Both the position numbers and the translations under genes were made by a program. A DNA stretch of 64,000 nt. Source: Strix aluco (Eukaryota; Chordata; Aves; Strigiformes; Strigidae). The first letter of the stretch is position 1, and each line of letters begins with the position of its first letter. The notes under the pieces were generated by a model. It did not search any database. It was not told where the DNA came from and worked only from the letters and a program-made list of their open reading frames with translations. Shown piece after piece: positions 23,610 through 35,849 of the stretch. The stretch is from NCBI RefSeq assembly GCF_031877795.1, contig NC_133943.1, positions 12,517,001 through 12,581,000 of the forward strand, read 5' to 3'.

Positions 23610-24100
23610 GGGGGGCTACCGCGGGCGGCCCGCTAGGCCCGGCCTTGCCCGCCGCGCTGTGCCGGCCTCGGCCCCGGCCCCCTCCGCGGCCTCTGGGGCG
23701 GCCCGGCCCTCCCCGGGCGGCGACGGGCGGGCTCGGCGCCACGGCGAGGGGCGCGGCGGGGGCGGCCCTGCCCTCCCCTCCGCTGCCCGCCGCTCCCGGC
23801 CCCCTCGCGGGAGGGCGGGCGGGGGCGAGGCGCGGGGCCGGGCCGGGCCGGCGCTGCTGAGCCGCCGGGAGCCGCTGCGGCCGGTCGGTGGGTCCCGCCT
23901 GCCCGCCCGAGGTTTGCCCGGAGCCGCCGGCGGCCCCGCGGTGAGTGGGCGCCTCAGCGGCGCTGTGAGGCGAAGGAGGGCGGCGGGGCGGCGCGGGGAC
24001 ACGGGCGGGCCTCGGGGCGGGGGCCGGGGGGCAGGTTGGCAGCGGGGTCTGGCTGTGGGCCCGGCTGGGCTGCCCGAGGGGGGCTCCTGCTCACAGCCCA
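23610..24100 (+). promoter_or_regulatory. SLC26A2: CpG island, probable SLC26A2 promoter and noncoding exon 1
   Basis: The sequence changes abruptly to very high GC with frequent CpG from about 23608 and stays so to about 24080. A strong donor GTGAGT at 23941 follows CGGCCCCGCG, so a noncoding first exon probably ends at 23940. SLC26A2 in vertebrates has a noncoding first exon far upstream of its coding exons. The matching acceptor would be the AG at 30310-30311, just before the start codon, giving an intron of about 6.4 kb. The long Pro/Arg/Ala-rich open frames on both strands here are side effects of base composition. The island could also serve a minus-strand transcript. Confidence 0.65.
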
Positions 24101-24569
24101 GCTTTATGGAGCTGCTCGCAAGACGGTGCCTCAGAGTAAGGAGAGGAAAGTGGAAAATGAAAGCCGGGGGGCAGGAGGGGGGTGCTGGCTGCCGGGTGGG
24201 GGTGTCTGCCCGGCGGGGAGCCGGGCGCGAAGGAAGTGGTGTGGAGCTCGAAAGGATGGAACTGAGCGTTGTGTGAACAGCGCTGCAACTTCCCTGTCGC
24301 TCTCCGGGAAGCCTCAACGCTGAGTGGCTTCCAAAGTGATACAGGCTCCCAGCAAAGCCCCGCAATTTCAGAAAGTGCGTGGATTTCTTCTTGTTGTATG
24401 CTTTTCTTGCAGATTTTAATTTTTAAACCCCAAAGTTTTAAGTACTCCCTTATCCAGTGCCAACCCTGTGCGTGGCTTTCTGTTCAGAGCCGGCCGGGTC
24501 TCCTGCACAACCCTCTGCCCTGCACACACAGCCCGCCGCCGGGGCTCCCCTCCGGGCAGCGGGGCCGCG

Positions 24570-24720
24570 GCGGGCGGGCAGGAGGGCAGGCAGGCCGGAG
24601 GGCTGGCAGGCAGGAGGGCAGGCAGGCAGGCCGGAGGGCTGGCAGGCAGGAGGGCAGGTGGGCGAGCAGGAGGGCTGGCAGGCAGGAGGGCAGGCAGGCA
24701 GCGTGGCACGCAGCGTGGCA
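24570..24720. repeat. GC-rich minisatellite
   Basis: Imperfect tandem array built from GGCAGG, GGAGGGCT and GGCAGGCAGGCC blocks, with a higher-order unit of roughly 30-40 bp repeated about four times. It ends with a GCAGCGTGGCAC doublet (about 24699-24722). It lies about 0.6 kb inside the likely SLC26A2 intron 1. Open frames through it give Ala-Gly-Arg-Gln repeats and are not taken as coding. The G-runs could form quadruplexes. Confidence 0.85.
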
Positions 24721-24729
24721 CGGGCTGGC

Positions 24730-27240
24730 AGCTGCTGCCCATGGCAGTGCCTTTGGGGCAGCACTTCCACTGCCCGAACACAGCTCTTCGGTGTGCTGCC
24801 TTCGCTAGCTAACGGTACATGTGGGAGGAGGGTCCTAACGTAGAAATGACTTGCTGAAAATACTACTTGGCAACCTCTCTGTAACAAAGCCGGTTCAGAT
24901 GGAAACTGCTGGAGTACTGTGTGAGGCCGCGGCCGGCTATCTTCAGAAGGGATCTGCTTCGGACAGGGCAGGGCAGTGTAGCCGTCACACCGATGTACAG
25001 CTGCTTTCTCGGAGCGGAGCCCACTTTCCTGGAAGGGCTGGCTGCGAGCGGGGCTGCCGACTTCCACGGGACCTTCCCCAGCCAGGCTGGCAGGCGGCTG
25101 CACTGCTGCTGCCCCGGAGAACTGGTATTGGAAGTAGGAGATCGAGTATTTCACGCAAGCAAGGTTTTATTTTCCGGCTTTGCAGATTTTCGCGCTTGAG
25201 TTAATGGCTGGTGATTATTATATTGACAATAGTCAATAGGTAGCTCTGTTCCCAAGTGTGTTGCTTAAACGTGGTAAATGTGGTGTGCCATTTTAGGGTT
25301 TCTAGTAAGGCTTCAGTGTTTGTATGACTTTAGGTCTCTTGTAGAAATAAATGTTTGTAGGTTGAATGTTTTGTTGGAGGATGTTAAGGACATTGTGAAA
25401 AATACGAATTTTCTTCCAAGGTACATGCAGTGCTAGTCTAGTGCCTATCTCGGTGTTATCGTGGCAATATTGAATTTCCTTGTTGCTCCACAACAGTTAA
25501 AAGATTATTTGGAAAAGGTTGTTGTCCAACAAGAGTAAGGACAAAGACTTAGTTATCAAAATGTGATACGCTTTCCTTTTGTACTCTTAGGGTGAGATTT
25601 TGCAAGGACTCTGAGGTATCCCAACTCTGGTTCAGTTCATTTGGATTTCTGATTCACCTGCTTCTTCTTTATATCTCTTCAAAAATTGTTCATGTCTCTT
25701 TAGATTATGTGTTTATGCATTAGTTTTTAAGTCCATGCAACTTCTCGTGTCTGGCAAGTGAGTGCATGCGGGTGGGTAGCAATCACATACAGTGACGGCT
25801 CCATGCACATGAAATGTAGAAAAATAAACTGGAAAACTGAGATCAGTGTTATAGAAAGAACGCTTTTTACTCTTAAATGCTCACATCTTAAGTTTAAGCT
25901 TGTAGTACGTTTTTTCAGCAGGTGAGTGAGCTTTGCAATCCATTATTCTCTTACTGTCAAGGTGGCTGTGATCTGCAACAGAGAAATGAAGTCCGAGCCA
26001 GCAAGGCCCTGTGCTGCAGGTAGTGTTTCCCCAAAGACAGACGCTGGGCAGATGCCAGCTCACCTCTGCCATGTCATAGGATCAGAAAGAAAAGCCCAGA
26101 TGGGATCCAGAAATAGTCTGCAAAAGTCATCAGATCTCAAGAATGCAGTACCTCCCTGTATCTTTATTTTATAGCAGTCACTTGGAAATTTCCTTAATTC
26201 TGTGTTGTAGTCTTTTTCTTTGTATCTTAAGTAAAGCTTTGTTGCAGTTGGACACCCCCTGAAGATCTTACTCAGGCCAAAAGGAGCTGATAAAAGTGAA
26301 TTCTAGGCATACAAATTAGTTGTATGTAAATAGCAGCTTTCAAAATAAAAAGCACAGTAGCTCCTTTTCCAAGTTAAATATACAGAATATCCTTCAGTAT
26401 TCTGAACCAAAGGGTGTTTTCTTTTCTTTTTTTTAAAGACAAAATCCATTTTTACTAGGCAAGCTTGGGGTAAACAGTTACAAAAATAATACAGAGCAAT
26501 GCTTTCAGGCAGAAAAGGGTGAAACGGGTATTGGAAATTGTGTCATTTCCTAGTGTCCTGACATCGCGAGAGGCAGTGGCTGTGTGATGAAAGGCTCTTT
26601 TCATGCCACGTAGAGAAAGCTGTCATGCAGGTCAACACAAAGATCCAGTATATGCTTAGAGTTTAGTAGCCAAAAAGATTTTTACTTAGAACATTTCTTT
26701 ACTGTCTAGACATGACCAAAAAATCATCTACTGTGAGATGTTCTGTGGCTCTGTGCAGAACTGAACTGAACTATCTGGGTTTTGTGTTGGAGTTCCCTGG
26801 CATGTTAAAAACTCCCAGGTTTGAGCTGTCTACAAGTCCTGGATGAGGGAGAGGGGAATCAGAAGGATCTTCATTACTAAAATCTCAGAAAACAAACTCA
26901 TTCAAGTAATTTGCTATGCATAAAAAGTAGTCTGAGGTGAAGTTTTCCCTCAGCTTTTACAGTATTGATTTGCTGAGCTTTGGGTGGAAAGCTTTTTGAT
27001 TTGTAACTCTGCTTGTGAAATGAATAAACCTGCTTGAGCAAATACAACTACAGAATGTGTTTATGCAGAGTACTGCAGACACATGCTTTTCTATGCCATA
27101 TTCACTGCATTCTCACTGTGTAATATTTGCTTTTTTTTTGTAGGCGCTATGAATAACCCCTGAGTGGACTTTGCAATATTGTATGGGTGGGTGAGATTAG
27201 ATATCTGGAAGGTAGGGATGGGTTCTTCTCCAAGCATGAT
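24730..27240. other. SLC26A2 intron 1, proximal part
   Basis: Non-coding sequence with no exon or repeat that I can name. Open frames are short and lack domains. Confidence 0.45.
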
Positions 27241-27315
27241 CACTATGTGATCTTGGGTATGTCACTTCTTGCAGTACAAGTTTCCTCATTGTAAAGATCC
27301 TGATTCTTCATATGG
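27241..27315 (+). repeat. MIR-like ancient SINE fragment
   Basis: The text 'tgtgatcttgggtatgtcactt ... gtttcctcattgtaaag' follows the MIR consensus (tgtgaccttgggcaagtcactt ... gtttcctcatctgtaaaatgg) with only moderate change. It lies in SLC26A2 intron 1. Confidence 0.6.
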
Positions 27316-27896
27316 CTCTTCTGAGCCTATAATTATTCTAAAACACATTAAAGATACTGATCTGGAAGGCATTAGCCAAGGGAAGTTCATCGTTATAAGG
27401 TGTGTACAGCTATGTGATGCAGTAATTCTGCATCGCTAGGAAGATGTAGGATAGAAGTTTGTAATAATCAAGAATGCAGGTAGGCAAAACTGAAGGTTTC
27501 TTCTCTTACCTTCTATTGTACTAGGTGATTGGCTTGTCTAACAGGAGCGAATATAGAGAAAAATAAATACATTTGAAAATTTAGTCCTAAAAATGTGTAT
27601 ATATTAGAGTTCTGGGCGGACTCATCTTTGAATGCAGGACTCTCAGTTCTCCAAGTTATAAGGGCCAGGACCAAAAGAAGGACATAAATACCAGAAATAG
27701 GACTTGAGTTCAAACTATGGAATTTTCCACTTAGATCTCACCTAACCCAGCAGTGCATTAAAGCTTAATTTTTCCCTTTTTTTTTGAGCGTGACTTTCCG
27801 TAAGCAGCTTCTCTGCCTGTGCTCAGAGCAGCAGCCACAAAGAGGCACGTTCTGCCCAGTTGTGCTTAGAGCTATCTTCATCTTTCTGGTTTGCAG

Positions 27897-28033
27897 CCCA
27901 CCCTGCAGACCCCATGAGTGGTTCAGATGAATTGGGCATAGAGTTGGAGGTATGGGGGTATGGAACAGGGCAGGAGCTGGAGAAAAGCATTGATGCGTTG
28001 CTGGAAATACCTGGTAGTTGTGGAGAACGAGAG
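27897..28033 (+). other. possible extra 5'UTR exon in SLC26A2 intron 1
   Basis: A good acceptor (tctttctggtttgcag, ending 27896) and a donor GTAGGT at 28034 enclose an open 40-codon stretch starting at ATG 27914. If spliced to the acceptor at 30311 it would not be in frame with SLC26A2, so at most it would be an untranslated exon carrying an upstream ORF. No homology was recognised. Confidence 0.2.
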
Positions 28034-28039
28034 GTAGGT

Positions 28040-30310
28040 ATTAATAAAGTGTCTTGCACACAGCATGAGACCTGGCAATGCTGTTCAGTCTGCCCCAGCC
28101 AGAGCATGAGTTGTATAGGTCATGATACTGTAACAGGAAGGCATACAGCCCCTCTCTTACACAGAAAATCCATCTCTGCTCATGCCAGTGTGATGTTCAC
28201 AGTTTTGGAGCCAGGGAGGTGTCTGTTTGAAACACGGCTCCTTTTCAGCGGCAGTCCAGTGGCAGGCGAGCAAAGAGTGAGCTGTGTTTGGTTATTTGAA
28301 AGGGTGCAGGAACTTAACCACCAGAGATGCTCGCTGTCTCTGTGTCTGTAGTGAATGAAAACACCTTTTGGGAGTCCCAGCATGGAGCAGAAGATAAAAT
28401 GCGAACCTCTGCCTCTGGTATTCCCTGTTGGCTCTCCATCGGCATCTGTCCTGTGTGCTGACTTTGATAGCCCTCCACATGCTGTAGCTTGGTAGCTCTA
28501 GGGAGAAGTATGCTGTGGTGTAAGGTAGAAGAGTTGGATTATTCGGGTTGAATTGCTTTCTAATTAGAAGGTGGCTCTAGAAATCTCAGAATATTTTTAT
28601 CTTGAAAGAGAAGCCAGTCTAAATGTTAAGTACTGTAGCTGCTTCTACTCTAGTGTGGGTTCCTTTGATATGGTTAGGATCATTTGCTTAAGCTTAAGCA
28701 CTTGGGTTAGTATTGTCTTTCCAGCCGGAAGAACCGAAGGTTGTTCATCTCTGTGAGCTAGTGGACTGCTGGAGGCATGACTCTGTGTAAACCGTTACAT
28801 AGGGCTGATGCACGGTATTTTGGATGCCTCCGTATGAGAGCATCAGGTCTGGAAAGGAAGAATGGAAATCGTACGCTCCAGCCAGCCAGCCCGAGGTCTA
28901 AGAGAAGGCGTTTGCTCTCTGCATAGCTGTAGGATCAGTGCCTTGTAATGGGCTGACTGTGGGAGAAATGGGTGGTTTGAGCACCACACTTAAACTCACC
29001 TCTCTCACTTCTCCCCTTACATGTTTTTGAGAGACGTGTGGTGAAGTGATTAGTAGAGTGAATGTTTTATAGCTACTTGTGAAATTATGATTAAGTGAAC
29101 AAATTTTGAGACGGACTCTTCAGTGGCATCCTCAGCACTGCTAGCACCAATACTGATTTGGTAATTAATTCAGTCATAAACATTGCATAGAACATTAGTT
29201 TGGTTGATGTTTGCATTGCACAGAGAGGGTGTAATTAGCCCATAAGGGGTATGTTGTTATTACGACTCCGGGACTGCAAGGCAGTGTTTGAAAGGGAAGC
29301 CTGGGAGTTAGACTTTTCAGGGTTCTGCTACTGCCTCTGGCCTTGACTCCACTGTAGCACCAGGTGAATGGGTTTCTGGCTGAAATGTATCAGCTTCAAC
29401 ATACTAGTAGTAGCAGGTATCATGGCTGAAAGAGAGTTTTCTGGAAGATTCTGGATGTTTTCTGGAAGCCAGGAGTGCCGTATGAATACTGGCAATCACT
29501 GTTGGTATCATCAAGTTTCGTTAGGGCTTGTCTTGTCAAGACTTTGCTCTTTCACATTCACGCAATATGTTTTCAGTATTAAGTGTCCTTTGATATAATC
29601 ACCTTGGTTTACTGATTGTAGGCAGCTTGTACTAGAGCACATATTCTAGCAGAAGTGTTCCGCCTACCTTCCACTGTGCCCATTAATATGTTTTCCGCTT
29701 GTGTGGATTGTTTTGGTCAGATGTAATTTACTTTAAAATCAGCTTTTAAAAAGTGTGAAAAGCATTCTTTGCAGTGTGTCATTGGCTGAAATAAAGCCAC
29801 TGTGTAAAGATTGCATCTTCCTAGGTAACAAATCTTTATAATATTTGGCAGGTGTAATCACTGCATTTAAAAAAAAAATCTAAATGAGATATAGACCAAT
29901 GCTAGAAATATACTCATTGTAGTTAATTTTCAGCAACTGAATTGAAGTGACTGTTGGACTACAATAAAACCCATGTCTTATCTTTGCACGATGGAACAGG
30001 TTGCAGATAGCGATTTTATCAAGGAAGCCTCCCAGAGGGACAGTGCTGCTGCATTCTTTTCCATTTCACAACATTGCCAGCACAAGGTTTATTCTACACA
30101 GTATCAGCTTCCCTCCTAGGGAAGGTGATTCCTTGCTTAATAGGGATATAATGGGGAGGGTCTTTCCAAATTTGCTTGGAAATTGCTTTCTCTGGGCTGA
30201 ACTAAGACTTTTAGCCCTTGCTTTTCATAAATACTGTATTCACTCTATTATAAAGTCTTACATAGCACAGTCATTTATGGTTTAATGCAAATGGTCCTCC
30301 ATGTTTTTAA
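28040..30310. other. SLC26A2 intron 1, distal part
   Basis: AT-rich intronic sequence. No other exon, RNA gene or clear repeat was recognised. Confidence 0.45.
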
Positions 30311-30322
30311 GGAGTCCTTGAG

Positions 30323-33300
30323 ATGGCAGCAATGGCAGAATTCAACAACATCCGTTCAGTGACTGAAATGCCAGAAGGAGACGACGTTAAACGCAGTTTC
30401 CATCACAGAATGTTCTTGGAACCCCAAGAGAAGAAGAGGAGCATGAAGGCTCTGGTGGTTAAGCAAGCAAAGAAAACTTGCAGCTGCACTCCAGCCAGAA
30501 TTAAAGACTATGTTTTCAGTTTCTTTCCTGTTTTGCAGTGGCTTCCTAAATACAAACTAAGAGAGTACCTACTGGGAGACATTATGTCTGGTGTGATTGT
30601 GGGGGTCTTGCTAGTCCCACAGTCAATTGCCTATTCTCTCTTGGCTGGACAGGAGCCTATTTATGGCCTTTACACATCCTTTTTTGCTAGCATTATTTAT
30701 TTCATATTTGGAACCTCCCGCCACATCTCAGTTGGCATCTTCGGTGTGATTTGCCTGATGGTGGGACAAGTGGTGGATCGTGAAATACAGAGAGCTGGCT
30801 ATGACTTAGAGCCAGCTGCACTCAGTGTCCTCACAGATACAGCAGCGTCTGTAAACACCACCATTTCGGCTGTGAATCAGACATCGCAGAAGCTGCTCTG
30901 TGATAAAAGCTGCTATGCAATTACAGTGGCAGCCACCATGACCTTCATAGCTGGAGTTTATCAGGTAAGAGGAGGTGGACAAACAGGTATTCTGTGGAAA
31001 TAGTTTCAATTCTTTGTTAGGTGACTGTCCACATGAACAGCCTGCTGGGCTTGCACGTGTCCTCAATCTGCACCCAGGGGAGTGGACACTGGAAGGACTG
31101 GAAATCTCCAGTTACTGTGGTGCAAGAAACTCCTCTGTGTCCTCTCCTTTTTTTTAATAGCATTTTGTGCTTGCATTGCTCTCTGTTGGGGACTGTAAGG
31201 ACCCACTCATAACCACCTGCTGCTCTCACACGGTCTGCTCACCACCTTCCTCACTGTGGCCTGAAGATTTCTGTTGTTTGGGTTTTTTTTCCTGGCTTAT
31301 AGCTTAGGCCTCCATTTCATTGGGCCAGAATATGGTGTGTCAGCTTTTAATTTCAGACTTCAGTCATTTGCCTTTTCTTTTATCAAAAAATAGTCTGGAC
31401 AATAAAAGTATCTCCAGTTTCTTTTTGTTTGTCACTTTGCTGTTTCCCCATTCCAAGCTCAAACAATGCCACTGCGTGAAAAGGATACTACTGAGATGAT
31501 AAAATATATTGGAAATAAAACTTTTAATTATTATTGTATTAAAATATATTACTCAACAGTATTTTACCATTCCATCTCTACTTACTAGAATTCACTGCTT
31601 GCTGAAATTAAAGCAGATATCTTTGTTTTTAGAGTGTCATGCATTAACCAGAATGGATTTAGTTTTAATGGTACTGCAGAGCTGTGGTATTTCAGTTTGT
31701 GAGTTCACATTCATACCTGTGATACTCTAAAATACTGGTTTTAGACACAACCTGGGACTTTTTCTTGTACTACAAGTTAGTGTTGAGTAATTTCAGAAGT
31801 ATTCTGGGACTCTCGAGGTACACTGAATTTTGTGTTTCATCACTGTAGGATGGGTGCAGTTTTGGAGTTGTGAATTGTGCTTAATATTCTTTGCAAATAC
31901 AAGTACAATTAAGTTTCTTTATGTGAAGAAGTCAGATTATCTTAATTCCCTCTGAATGTTAAGCATATTCTACTTACTGTCTCTGCCTGCTAACCAATAG
32001 GTTTTCACACCCTCAAATATATTTTATTGGAAGCTCCAACCAAAATCATATATTCTTTGTATCAGGAACTTTACAATCAAATAGCAAAAAATAAGCCTGC
32101 TCACACCAGTTGCTTACAGCATAACTAGGTAAGAAAATTATTGCTGTTTTACAGTTAGAAAAACCTTGAATTAACTTAATTACCAAGGCTCTGAGGAAGC
32201 CTTTTTTAGAGCTTGGCTCTGAGCCAGTGTCTAGTCAGTCCAGGTCCCAAACCTGCATTCTCTTCAGTAATGCTTTGCAGTTCTCTCGAAGTTCCCAGCC
32301 GTGATCCTAGCCATCTTTATTTTGTCTTAACTACCTAATAGGATATATCAGACTGACACTACTTAAAGTTTAATACCTGTAAGTTCTGGCCTACAGTCTT
32401 CGCATAACAGTGTAGACATCCCTGCTGGCCAGCGCAGGGTATTAAAAGGTTTCTAGCAAACTGCTGTGAGAAGGTCCATGCTCCACTGGGTGTGAAGGTT
32501 GGTGGGGAGGAAGGGACATTTACCAGGTGTGAAGACTCATATGTAGAATAGGTATCCATAAAACCAGTGATTCCCGTGAGAGAGCACCGAGGATTTGTCC
32601 ATTCAACTAGCATTAATAAAAATGAATGACAAGGCACTTTAAAAATTTATCTCTATATAATCTGCATCACAAGAGATTGTAGCTCTCATACGTTCTGAGT
32701 CAAATGCACCAAACTTTATGCAGTGCAAAGGACAGTTGTTATGCCATAAGCTGTATTTTTATTGCAGGTTAAGACAGACAAATACAACCAAAAAAAGTTT
32801 TGGATCCCTGCAAAGTTCACAGAGATTATAAGAATTTGGGAGAGATACGGCAAAAGTAGCCAGTATTTCAAATGCTTTTTTCCCAGGCTTGCTTTTTTCC
32901 TGCTAGGATAACTAGAAGTTACAACTGAACCAATGAGCAAACAATAAAACACAGGTTCAGAGTACGAAGATTCCCAAAAAAGCCTGTTCAGTGTTAGAAA
33001 TGCATTTCATTTAAGTGTGGTGCACCAGGAGCAGCTGAATGCTGGAAGCTGTTTTCTCCATGCTCAGACCATTCCTTGTCCTCCAGGGCTGTACACAGTG
33101 GGTTTTATTTTATCCCACCTCCCTCCAGAGCTCCACAGTGATGACATCTGCAAGATTGTGTCCTAATCTGTTATGTGTGGTTGATTCCTTCCAGGTGGCC
33201 ATGGGTTTCTTTCAAGTGGGCTTTGTCTCAGTGTACCTCTCCGATTCCTTGCTGAGTGGATTTGTCACAGGTGCCTCCTTCACCATCCTAACCTCACAAG

Positions 33301-34700
33301 CCAAGTATCTCCTGGGCCTAGACATTCCACGGAGCAGTGGCATCGGCTCCCTCATAGCCACATGGATAAACATCTTCAGAAACATACACAAGACCAACAT
33401 CTGTGATCTCATCACCAGCTTCTTGTGCTTTCTTGTACTTATCCCAACCAAAGAGCTTAATGAACATTTCAAATCCAGGCTCAAGGCTCCAATACCAGTT
33501 GAACTAGTTGTGATTGTGGCAGCTACTCTGGCATCTCATTTTGGGAAGCTGAGAGAGACTTATGACTCGAGTGTTGCTGGACACATCCCCACTGGGTTTC
33601 TGCCACCCCACCCTCCAGACTGGAGCCTGATTCCTAATGTGGCGTTGGATGCTATCCCCATAGCTATTATTGGCTTTGCCATCACTGTTTCCCTCTCAGA
33701 GATGTTTGCCAAGAAACATGGTTACACTGTGAGGGCCAACCAGGAAATGTATGCCATTGGCTTCTGCAACATCATTCCCTCTTTCTTCCATTGCTTCACA
33801 ACAAGCGCAGCTCTTGCCAAGACTCTTGTCAAGGAGTCCACAGGCTGTAAGACACAAATGTCTGGCATGGTGACTAGTTTGGTAATCCTATTAGTCCTCC
33901 TTGTGATTGCACCTTTATTTTATTCCCTTCAGAAATGCGTCCTTGCTGTCATAACCATTGTAAATCTCAGAGGAGCCCTGCGGAAGTTCAAGGACCTGCC
34001 AAAAATGTGGCATTTGAGCAGAGTGGACACAGTGATCTGGCTAGTTACTATGGCAGCCTCAGCACTCATCAGTACTGAGATTGGTCTTTTGGTTGGTGTT
34101 TGCTTCTCTATGCTCTGCGTCATTTTCCGAACTCAGAGACCGGAGGCACCGCTGCTTGGCTGGGTGGCAGAATCTGAGACATATGAATCCCTGTCTGCTT
34201 ACAAGAACTTGCAAACCAAGCCAGGAATCATGGTGTTCCGTTTCGAAGCACCCCTCTACTACATCAACAAAGAGTGCTTTAAATCCACCCTGTATAAGCA
34301 AACGGGGGTCAACCCAGTCTGGGTGAAGGCAGCAAAGAAAAAGGCAGAAAAAAGAATGCTTAGAGAGAAAGAGGTGGATTCTGGTGGCAACCAGACCAGC
34401 ATCTCTATGGATTTTGTCTCTGAACCTCTGGGGTTTCACACAATAGTCATTGACTGTTGTGCTGTACAGTTTCTGGACACGGCAGGAATACGCACGCTCA
34501 AAGAGGTCTGCAAGGACTACGGGGAGATAGATGTCCAGGTGCTACTGGCCCAGTGCAATCCTTCAGTGAGGAGTTCCCTGATTCGAGGAGAATTCTTTAA
34601 AGAGGGGGAGGACCACCTTCTCTTCCACAGTGTGCACCAGGCTGTAGACTTTGCATTGGGTGCACAGGGACACAGCGGGACCAGCGCTTCTAAGAACTAG
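30323..34700 (+). CDS. SLC26A2: SLC26A2 sulfate/anion exchanger (DTDST), two coding exons
   Basis: Exon 1 is 30323-30964 (donor GTAAGA), exon 2 is 33195-34700 (acceptor tccttccag), phase 0, 715 aa. Human SLC26A2 is about 739 aa with the same intron. The protein carries sulfate into cells in exchange for chloride, bicarbonate or similar anions, and supplies proteoglycan sulfation in cartilage. The SulP/SLC26 signature is at residues 99-134 ([20 protein letters not shown]...GTSRH). N-glycosylation sites N178 and N185 lie in the large early extracellular loop, and C197 sits in the CDKSCYAI motif shared with the paralogue at 48982. The 14-segment transport domain runs to about residue 525. The C-terminal STAS domain is about 545-700, with [19 protein letters not shown] as its core and a charged insert near 578-615. 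ATG 30323 is chosen as first in-frame Met after the acceptor. A second Met lies at codon 4. No damage is visible. Confidence 0.97.
30965..33194 (+). other. SLC26A2: SLC26A2 intron between the coding exons
   Basis: A 2.2-kb intron. About 32130-32180 resembles the antisense MIR core (tgttttacag ... aacttaattacc) but is weak. The frame is open for about 150 bp upstream of exon 2 by chance. Confidence 0.8.
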
Positions 34701-35593
34701 TTGTGGAAAGGCAGCAAGTTGGAACAGAGCCTGGGAAAAAATGGCTGTGGGTCTGTATGTCTATGCACTCAGAGAAAAAGAGGCAGGGTTGTTGTTAATG
34801 CACTGGTTACTGTGCAGTCTGTTTCGATGCTTTAAATTTGCCAGCTGGGTATAGTGATTCAATAGGTGTTACTGAATGGAGGCAATTCTTAACTTGATTA
34901 TGGCCAGTCTGTGAATCTAAGAGGTTTCATGTGGTTGTTCATCTCATTTCTCTTCTCTCTTGAACTTTCCATGTCTCAGTTCCCCTCTGAGTTTTGATCA
35001 TCAGCACTGAAGTCTTTATTGCAGCCCTGTCTTTATGAATGGGACAGGATTTTGAAGTAGTCCAGGCATCCTGCCCAGCCAAATAATAAGAGGCAACTCA
35101 TTTCTTGTCCCTTGTTCTGGCATTGCTTTTCCATATCCCTGCACCCTTATATTTTCTAAGGAATGACTGACAGGGACTGTTTGCTCTGGTCTTTACTGTA
35201 GAGTGATTGGTTGTTGATTCTGTAACCTCCCTGAATTTGAGACAGATAGATAAAGAAAATCTAAACATGCATGAAAAGGTCTTAATGAATAGCTTCTAAC
35301 CACCTATCACCTTGTCATTGTCCCCTGAGAGCTTGGTGCAGCCAGGCAATGGGGGCATTTCTACATGGGCCTTTACGTGCCAGGAAGGTTTGCCTCTCTA
35401 GCTTGAATTTTTTTGGAATGACTTTTATTCAGAGGTGACTGTTTAGAAGTCTGATTCATGTTTATGGTCACTCATTTGTTTTCCTAATATTTAGGAGCTC
35501 TTTAGAATTGTGGACATCAGATAGGGAAAATCTCTAATTCTTGAGTTTCAACAGAAAACAGTCCCTTATATCCAGTTATATATGCCAGGCAGA

Positions 35594-35660
35594 CAGAATC
35601 ATAGACACCAAAATGAAAAGGGACAAATAGATTATCCAACATCTGTCCAAATTTGTCCAC
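35594..35660 (-). repeat. old CR1-like 3' tail fragment in the SLC26A2 3'UTR
   Basis: The plus-strand text 'gaatcatagacaccaaaatgaaaagggac...agattatccaac' parallels the reverse-complemented CR1 3' end (tcatagaat...ggaagggac...gatcatctagtc). It is short and much older than the CR1 at 14132. It would be transcribed antisense in the 3'UTR. Confidence 0.4.
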
Positions 35661-35825
35661 GTCACACAGACTTCATGTGTGAATGCAGGTTTTATTGACC
35701 ATAGACCCTTTATGCAGGCTCTGTCATGGACTTTATGTAATGGGGTGGACAGAACAAGAAATACAGCCGGTAGGAAAGGAGCCAGAAAAATTCTTTGCTG
35801 AATGTTATTTTACCATGTTGGTGTA

Positions 35826-35831
35826 AATAAA
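35826..35831 (+). terminator. SLC26A2: polyadenylation signal candidate of SLC26A2 (AATAAA)
   Basis: AATAAA about 1.13 kb after the stop codon, with T-rich sequence following. It would end a 3'UTR of about 1.15 kb. Mammalian SLC26A2 has a much longer 3'UTR, so later sites may also be used. Confidence 0.5.
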
Positions 35832-35849
35832 GCTCTGTACTTCGATTTT

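Noticed and set aside
23616-24365. Long Pro/Arg-rich open frames on both strands in the CpG island
   Set aside because: Explained by GC content of the island. No domain, and a strong donor and promoter-like context suggest noncoding exon 1.
24269-25154. Open frames of 114-234 codons through the minisatellite
   Set aside because: They translate the tandem repeat in several frames and on both strands equally, so they are not genes.
33039-33194. Extension of SLC26A2 exon 2 upstream of the splice acceptor
   Set aside because: An acceptor (tccttccag) and homology both place the exon start at 33195. The upstream open frame is intronic.
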